NCBI GenBank assembly: GCA_003164305.1
Contig: PLSZ01000007.1
Coordinates: forward strand, 1 to 10,225
Source: Acetobacteraceae bacterium
Lineage (GTDB): Bacteria > Pseudomonadota > Alphaproteobacteria > Acetobacterales > Acetobacteraceae
Length of the DNA: 10,225 nt
Direction of reading: 5' to 3'
Positions 8,401 through 10,225 of this stretch are shown piece after piece; within the stretch, counting starts at the first letter, position 1, and each line of letters starts with the position of its first letter. Under the pieces are notes generated by a model. It ran no database searches. It was given only the letters and a program-made list of their open reading frames with translations, and was not told the origin of the DNA. The position numbers were made by a program, and so were the translations under genes.

Positions 8401-10225
8401 AGGGTGGCGCCCTGCTGGATGAAGATGTCGCCGCCGGCGCCCAGACCACCGCCGCCGCCGCCGCCGGAGACACTGTTACCGATGCCGCCGTTTTCATTGT
8501 AGAACGGCGAGCCCGGTCCGACGACACCCTTCCCGCCGGCGCCGGCGCCGAACCCGCCGGCGGGCGCTCCGGAATAGCCATAGCCGTTGCCGCCGCCGCC
8601 GAAGCCTCCGCTGCCCTTGGCGTCCCCGCCGCCGCCGCCGCCGAAGCCGCCGTTGTAGCCTTCATAGCCGCCGCCACCGCCGCCGAAGGCGCTGGCTCCG
8701 CCATGTCCGCCGACGATCGCGCCTTCACCGCCGCCGCCCGCCGAGGCGCCTCCTGGACCGGGGGAGTAATTCTCGCCCGGAAAGCCATTCGGGTTGCCCT
8801 CGGTCCCGGAGCCGGCGCCCGGCACGATGCCGAGGCCACCGGGGGTCGCATCGTTCAGCGCGTGTGGGGCGGTGCCGGACGCGCCGCCACCGCCGGTCGC
8901 GCCGACGCCAATGCCGCCACCGCCGCCGCCGAAGCTGGGACTGTTGGTCGATCCGCCGGCGCCGCCATCCAGCCCACCGCCGCCGCCATTGCCGACGCCA
9001 ATGCCATGCCCGCCGGCGCCACCGGTCGCCGAATCGCTGTTGAAGATGTCGTTGCTCAGGGTGACGTCGGCGCCGGAGGCGACGAACAGGCCGCCGCCCA
9101 ATCCGGCCCCGCCGCCGCCGCCGGCCAGCGCCTGGCCGCCGGCCCCGCCGACCGCGCGGGCGTCCGCGATGGTCAGGTTCTGGATCGTCACGTCGCCCGC
9201 GTAAGCGAACAAGGCGTTCAGGCCGGCGCCGTTCAGCGTGCCGCCCGCGCCGTCGATCGTCGCGGAAACCGCGGTACCCAGGTTGAACGCGAGCAGGTCG
9301 GAGGGCGCGAGCCGGGTACCGGTCGCCAGCGTGATCGTGCCGCCGTTGTCGGTGCCCTCGGTGATCGTCACGGCGCTGAAGACGATGTCGTAAGCGACGT
9401 TGGTCCCGGCGTCCGCCGTGGCGATCGCCTGGTTCAGTTGCAACTCGTTGCCGACGGTGATCGTGTCGGTGAGCACGATCGCGGTGCCGCCGCTGACCGG
9501 TACCGCGGCGAACACGGCGTCGACCGGCACGTCGGCCGGGTCCAACGCGATGGTCGCGGCCGTGGTCCCGGGGATGTCGATGGTCAGCGTGCCGGTGGTC
9601 GGGTCATACGAGATGTCGCCGCTGGTGAAACTTTGGTTGGCGAGGGTGATCTCGTCGCCCAGGGCGAACCCCGGCAATGTCTGGTCGAACGACTGAAGCT
9701 GCGCGAGCGTAAATCGCAGGCCATACTCAGTGCTTCGCACCGCCGTGCCGCCGGCGCCGTCGCTGGTGACGGAAACTCCACCCGACCCGCCGGTGATGTG
9801 CAGGTCCACGCTCTGCCCGCCGCTGATCACGGTCAGCGTGTTGCTGAGGATGGTCCCATGGGCGCCGGCGACGTAGGTGAGGTTGCCAAGGTCGATCTCG
9901 GCGTCATGGCCGACGAAACCGGCGATCTTCGTGGTCGGCGTCGCCGCGCCCGAACCGACGGAGAGCACGACGGCGGTGCCCACCAGATCGATCGTGCCGG
10001 TGCCGGCCGTGCCGGTCCCGCTCAGCGCCAGCGTGCCGGTGTTGACGACGATCGTGCCCGCGAAACCGGTGTTCGCGGCCAGCAGGGCGACGGTGCCGCC
10101 GCCGTCCAGCGCCAGGGAGGCGGCGCCGTTCTGATCGGCGATGCTTCCGGCGATGTCGATGCTCTGCCCGGTGCCCGGAGTCAGCGTGGTGCTGTCATTG
10201 CCCTGTAGGAACAGGGCGGAGCCGA
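2175..10225 (-). CDS. Giant repeat adhesin, RTX-like with type I secretion C-terminus (partial)
   Basis: One frame stays open from the right edge (first full codon 10223-10221) to TGA 2177-2175, giving 2682 residues without the N-terminus. The GTG at 9983 is internal: coding of the same style continues upstream. Domains by in-window residue: beta-strand passenger repeat (about 42-70), beta-helix-like segment (250-395) into which a Gly-rich stretch (355-598) is inserted, three more passenger repeats (703-936), a duplicated GG-rich block (983-1783), two cadherin/Ig-like domains (1784-2029), two SdrD-B-like domains (2031-2235), a cadherin-like domain (2236-2332), degenerate RTX repeats (2355-2608) and a terminal region like type I secretion target domains (2608-2682). 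I find no cysteine and only about eight lysines in the last 2602 residues, as is usual for type I-secreted RTX adhesins. The inferred role is a calcium-stabilised surface or biofilm adhesin. No autotransporter barrel, secretion ATPase or enzyme motif is present in the window. The PEP-CTERM gene follows by 19 nt. Confidence 0.85.
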   Translation of the reverse strand, partial: GSALFLQGNDSTTLTPGTGQSIDIAGSIADQNGAASLALDGGGTVALLAANTGFAGTIVVNTGTLALSGTGTAGTGTIDLVGTAVVLSVGSGAATPTTKIAGFVGHDAEIDLGNLTYVAGAHGTILSNTLTVISGGQSVDLHITGGSGGVSVTSDGAGGTAVRSTEYGLRFTLAQLQSFDQTLPGFALGDEITLANQSFTSGDISYDPTTGTLTIDIPGTTAATIALDPADVPVDAVFAAVPVSGGTAIVLTDTITVGNELQLNQAIATADAGTNVAYDIVFSAVTITEGTDNGGTITLATGTRLAPSDLLAFNLGTAVSATIDGAGGTLNGAGLNALFAYAGDVTIQNLTIADARAVGGAGGQALAGGGGGAGLGGGLFVASGADVTLSNDIFNSDSATGGAGGHGIGVGNGGGGGLDGGAGGSTNSPSFGGGGGGIGVGATGGGGASGTAPHALNDATPGGLGIVPGAGSGTEGNPNGFPGENYSPGPGGASAGGGGEGAIVGGHGGASAFGGGGGGYEGYNGGFGGGGGGDAKGSGGFGGGGNGYGYSGAPAGGFGAGAGGKGVVGPGSPFYNENGGIGNSVSGGGGGGGLGAGGDIFIQQGATLNIEDGSLGAGTVNPGLGGSGTSETSAPGAQVLNGQNGQAFGSSMFIQGNQVVTLAPGSGQDLSIAGVISDQDGAYYSIGEMPQTGGTGVGTLAIGPGTVTLSGDNTFSGPVIVQNGGSVLAGADNALGLASATVTIDASGTTIAAETVAVATNLVTLDAGAGLGFSADATIGQAITISGTPTLFANSGVAGSIAGVISGSSDFFVGGGGGVTLDAANSFVGNVTVLPGATLGLTDDDNLGPAGNVPTLEAGSTLAFADSFGLYRPVVLEGDVTFSVVAGATGSVDTVLTDGTTASSLVVNGPGTLVLETDNSYTGGTTIELGTLRLSSAIAASTGPVTFAGTGAGTLDLTSPGVMVAPTASGTNAVTTASANDVIINAGSIFGAAGTGGAGGSTGASMAGGGSLTNTGTIDGGSGDVGGWGLYLNGGSADNQAGGLIQGGSATGDNHGWGLGVAMGGGGILTNEGTIIGGAGGTGDGATGVNLFPGTLTNSGLIKSGAGGNAAGVYIAGGLLVTSGTIEANPVGTGNVAVLFGGAGTMVVDPGAVFIGAVEANTGDTIELSGIEASPFGGFGTQITGLGTIAFASGAQWTISGDTSGLANGQVVLNFAAHDTIDLTGVGNETTVTANGGGGFTFSGPGATTATMTFSGLPAGTAPGVASDGAGGTDISLVQTTFTITSEAQLVTDTGLISVSGASDGQNFNYTFVLAPTSGTIALDPLSALDLDTGSVLNVTGQGGGLNGSLSLPRAVSLLPTATLASGLTFGDGTANLTSSALIDGAVGTGSAEGGTGIDMSAGGTLTNNATIAGGAGATGGVGVLLNSGSLDNATGALIAGGTAAGSNQGFGYGVAMGGGTLTNDGTILGGASGDLEDGATGVNVTGGNLTNGGLILGGGIADGLFVINGYTGTITNTGTVEGGAGVGGGEGVALNGGSLDNAAGALILGGTAIGDNLGLGLGVGMGGGAVLTNEGSIEGGSSTSGRGATGVNLFPGTLVNSGFIEGGAGGDSAGVYIAGGRLTTSGTIEANPVGTGNDAVLFSGAGTMVVDPGAVFIGAVAANTSDTIELAGSHAGTLDGFGTQITGLGTLTFDSGSTWTVAGNAAGLAGGQILSGFAQGDTLDLTGVGTETTVTPGAGNTDALSGLGATTATLTFGAALPTGEGLDLAPDGTGGTLVWLEQTGTPSISAPSTAAVGVNQAGSLGTVTVAESTTTPGETFTLTLSDGNGQLSASAGAVGGGGTITPSGGGTTLTISGTLLQVNADLTTLADTDASTATDTISYALSDSNGDSASPTSTTVTVNSAPSIAFTTSPFGISQGVSSPLSGASISETGNTTTSGETFIAVVSDAAGVLAATTGAIGGGGTITPSNANKTLTIAGTLIQVNADLSTLTDTDSSAAQDTLTVNASDSFGNSATQATDTINVTAAANILNAHVYLDANGDGAQDDGETGTPGVTVNLLDGSSNPTGQSMTTNASGNVSFTGLANGTYEIAVVTPAGDGVSQASNLNTPDTLSGGQTASATEGVYVPATFNVHVYDDVNADGTQDAGDTNAAGITVELLDGSGNPLGPTAVTDSNGNASFIGLTTAGDGAYAFEVAVELPSGDVVTQTTNIRTPNQFASGGTFSATEGFYAPPALTQPILSFTITEGESLGNLWSELIANGVDPSPSSLSITSIGTSGTQGAVTLSTASQSLTYLATGLNPASPVDAFTYTLEDGTGGTVTGTVDVTVTGPNLPTTVATTPGSTTTATGAGQRLVGEGPGQTLIGGAAGGDELFGGGDTSIHAQGDGNQIFVTPGNHYIAMGANNNTATLYDGNDTVTATGTGDTVTGGNGNDNVSGMTGGATITLGNGTDTVAITGASNSVTVGTGADHISAGTGGNETIVAGDGANTINAGGANDRITAGNGKNAVTATGASTTITLGSGGDTVGASGTGDSITTGGGNDTIVVTAGAATIKAGLGVNTIKFAGSGNDVVNQGGTDTLTDSGTNNTIIVPLAGQGLDTINGGVLSNGDTFDLRSALAATTWDQQLSDLGGYLSLGTSGSNALVQLSTTYDGAPVTIAVLNGSGSISLSDFVAHALLT
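2400..3160 (-). repeat. Degenerate RTX-type calcium-binding repeats
   Basis: About 250 residues of roughly nine-residue periodicity related to GGxGxDxUx. Good examples are GGNGNDNVS, GNGTDTVAI, GTGADHISA, GDGANTINA, GSGGDTVGA and GGGNDTIVV. Such repeats fold into a parallel beta-roll on binding calcium outside the cell. Many units have lost a glycine or the key aspartate, so only part of the array may bind calcium. It sits directly before the putative secretion signal, the usual RTX order. Confidence 0.75.
3229..3519 (-). other. Cadherin/Ig-like domain
   Basis: About 97 residues of beta-sandwich type. They start near ILSFTITEGES, contain LTYLATGLNPASPVDAFTYT, and end TVTGTVDVTVTG. The DAFTYTLEDGTGG segment resembles VCBS/cadherin-like domains of large bacterial adhesins. 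Probably a spacer between the SdrD-B-like pair and the RTX array. Confidence 0.55.
3520..4134 (-). repeat. Tandem pair of SdrD-B-like calcium-binding domains
   Basis: Two consecutive domains of about 100 residues. Each opens with a calcium-loop motif of the DxNxDGxxDxG(E/D) type: DANGDGAQDDGE (about 4080-4115) and DVNADGTQDAGD (about 3780-3815). Each continues GVTVNLLDG or GITVELLDG, then NPTG or NPLG, then a G(N)xSFxGL turn, and ends with ATEGVYVP or ATEGFYAP. This is the pattern of the B domains of Gram-positive Sdr adhesins and of many Gram-negative giant adhesins, where they act as rigid stalk segments. Confidence 0.75.
4138..4873 (-). repeat. Tandem pair of cadherin/Ig-like domains
   Basis: Two related domains of about 120 residues. 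Shared landmarks are PSI near the start, the segment GETFTLTLSD or GETFIAVVSD, the string GGGGTITPS in both, LTISGTLLQVNADLTTL or LTIAGTLIQVNADLSTL, and a final D(S)NGDS or D(S)FGNS turn followed by TVTV or INVT. The close match indicates duplication. Repeats of this kind are stalk elements in large bacterial surface proteins. Confidence 0.65.
4875..5689 (-). repeat. Duplicated GG-rich block, copy 3 (full length)
   Basis: Full copy of the block also found at 6387-7275. Shared strings include GATGVNLFPGTL, SAGVYIAGG against AAGVYIAGG, SGTIEANPVGTGN, AGTMVVDPGAVFIGAV, FGTQITGLGT and DLTGVG. Nucleotide anchors at 5041, 5161, 5431 and 5676 all sit exactly 1509 bp (503 codons) from their partners. 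The offset grows to 1512 at the protein C-terminal end, so net indels are small and in frame. Function unknown; probably a beta-helix or beta-solenoid passenger segment. Confidence 0.8.
5690..6090 (-). repeat. Duplicated GG-rich block, copy 2 (half length)
   Basis: Contains only the first part of the block: LTNNATIAGGAGATGG, NSGSLDNATGALIAGGTA, GYGVAMGGGTLTNDGTILGG and DGATGVNVTGGNLTNGG. It then passes directly into copy 3 without the VDPGAVFIGAV part. The TN codons at 6003-6005 and 5676-5678 lie 327 bp apart. It suggests unequal recombination within the gene. Confidence 0.75.
6091..6386 (-). other. Unique spacer between duplicated blocks
   Basis: About 99 residues without an obvious relative elsewhere in the window. 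It contains QLVTDTGLISVSGASDG, FVLAPTSGTIALDPLSALDL and LPRAVSLLPTATLASGLTFG. It resembles the strand-rich stretches that cap beta-helix segments. No catalytic motif is seen. Confidence 0.4.
6387..7275 (-). repeat. Duplicated GG-rich block, copy 1 (full length)
   Basis: First full copy in protein order. It opens with SIFGAAGTGGAGGSTGASM, then LTNTGTIDGGSGDVGGWG, LTNEGTIIGGAGGTGDGATG, NLFPGTLTNSGLIKSG, VYIAGGLLVTSGTIEANPVG and MVVDPGAVFIGAVEANTGD. It ends with GDTxDLTGVG-type and SDGAGGTDI strings, common in repeat-rich alphaproteobacterial surface proteins. Partner of copy 3 at a 1509-bp offset. Confidence 0.8.
7417..8117 (-). repeat. Three autotransporter-associated beta-strand repeats
   Basis: Three units fit the passenger-associated repeat pattern LxGxNTYTGGTTIxxGTLxLG: TVTLSGDNTFSGPVIVQNGG (about 8110-8050), VTLDAANSFVGNVTVLPGA (about 7770-7710) and LVLETDNSYTGGTTIELGTL (about 7490-7430). 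In autotransporters these units form rungs of the passenger beta-helix. A partly matching fourth unit lies near the right edge. Confidence 0.75.
8430..9160 (-). repeat. Glycine-rich low-complexity segment
   Basis: About 240 residues of which about 111 are glycine by hand count, in runs of up to seven, with scattered Ala, Ser, Asn, Tyr and Phe. It starts near VGGAGGQALAGG and ends near GGGGGLGAGGDIF. The DNA shows corresponding runs of GCC/CCG triplets on the + strand. Flanking strings GLGGGLFVASGADVTLSNDI and GLGAGGDIFIQQGATLNIED are similar, which suggests glycine-rich loops inserted between beta-helix rungs. Confidence 0.85.
9040..9475 (-). other. Right-handed beta-helix-like segment
   Basis: About 145 residues running from TITVGNELQLNQAIATADAG to ADVTLSNDIFNSDSATGG. 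It includes AYDIVFSAVTITEG, ATIDGAGGTLNGAG and DVTIQNLTIADARAVGG. This is the usual opening of parallel beta-helix passenger domains in large secreted proteins: an IxF strand, a TIDGAGxTL rung, then VTIxNLTI. It overlaps the start of the glycine-rich insertion. No pectate-lyase or other active site is recognised. Confidence 0.6.
10020..10225 (-). repeat. Edge-truncated passenger module, copy of 8179-8281
   Basis: The first in-window residues, GSALFLQGNDSTTLTPGTGQ followed by SIDIAGSIADQNG, match SSMFIQGNQVVTLAPGSGQ followed by DLSIAGVISDQDG further on. At DNA level 10123-10225 lines up with 8179-8281 without gaps, 1944 bp (648 codons) apart, with roughly 70% identity by hand alignment. The 10020-10100 part encodes TVALLAANTGFAGTIVVNTG, a diverged beta-strand repeat. 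The gene therefore continues upstream with more of the same module. Confidence 0.7.

Noticed and set aside
9981..9983. GTG 9983 as the true start of the giant gene
   Set aside because: The frame is open to the window edge with 80 more codons of the same repeat style, including a gap-free relative of 8179-8281, and no signal peptide or ribosome-binding site marks 9983.
7059..10208. 1049-codon open frame on the + strand
   Set aside because: It lies antisense to the giant repeat gene. The translation is an Arg/Ala/Gly/Asp mix with no domain and no ribosome-binding site. Strong G/C third-position bias removes stops from the opposite strand, so long shadows are expected.

Overview
The window is high-GC DNA with three protein genes. 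Strong third-position G/C also creates many long spurious reading frames on the opposite strand. No RNA gene, CRISPR array, insertion sequence or origin is visible. The mix of an E. coli-type MetB, a PEP-CTERM protein and a giant cysteine-free secreted repeat protein suggests an environmental, biofilm-forming Gram-negative bacterium. A high-GC alphaproteobacterium of the Rhodospirillales/Acetobacteraceae kind is my guess, from general gene style only.

Layout. Positions 1-170 are a non-coding leader with several possible hairpins and a strong Shine-Dalgarno. Positions 171-1340 (+) encode cystathionine gamma-synthase (metB), complete with its PLP-binding lysine. The other two genes lie on the minus strand and converge on metB, with 14 bp between the stops. 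Reading in their own direction, the giant gene enters at the right edge (10225) and ends at 2175. After 19 nt, a 266-codon PEP-CTERM gene runs from 2155 to 1355. The short gap, filled by a strong ribosome-binding site, suggests that the two are co-transcribed.

The giant protein (2682 codons here, N-terminus outside the window) is a mosaic. From its N-terminal side it has: autotransporter-type beta-strand repeats; a beta-helix-like segment; about 240 residues that are nearly half glycine; three more beta-strand repeats; a large repeated block in which one copy lies exactly 1509 bp from another; two cadherin/Ig-like domains; two SdrD-B-like calcium-binding domains; another cadherin-like domain; degenerate RTX calcium-binding repeats; and a terminal region resembling type I secretion target domains. 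It has no visible cysteine and very few lysines. It is best read as a type I-secreted, calcium-stabilised surface adhesin or matrix protein whose body looks like an autotransporter passenger but which lacks an autotransporter beta-barrel.

The downstream PEP-CTERM protein would be exported by Sec and sorted by an exosortase. One probable operon thus seems to deliver two extracellular proteins by two different routes. MetB belongs to methionine biosynthesis and is probably functionally unrelated. The observations most worth following are the hybrid architecture, the in-frame internal duplications (including one cut by the right edge), and signs of a frameshift at the 3' end of the PEP-CTERM gene.
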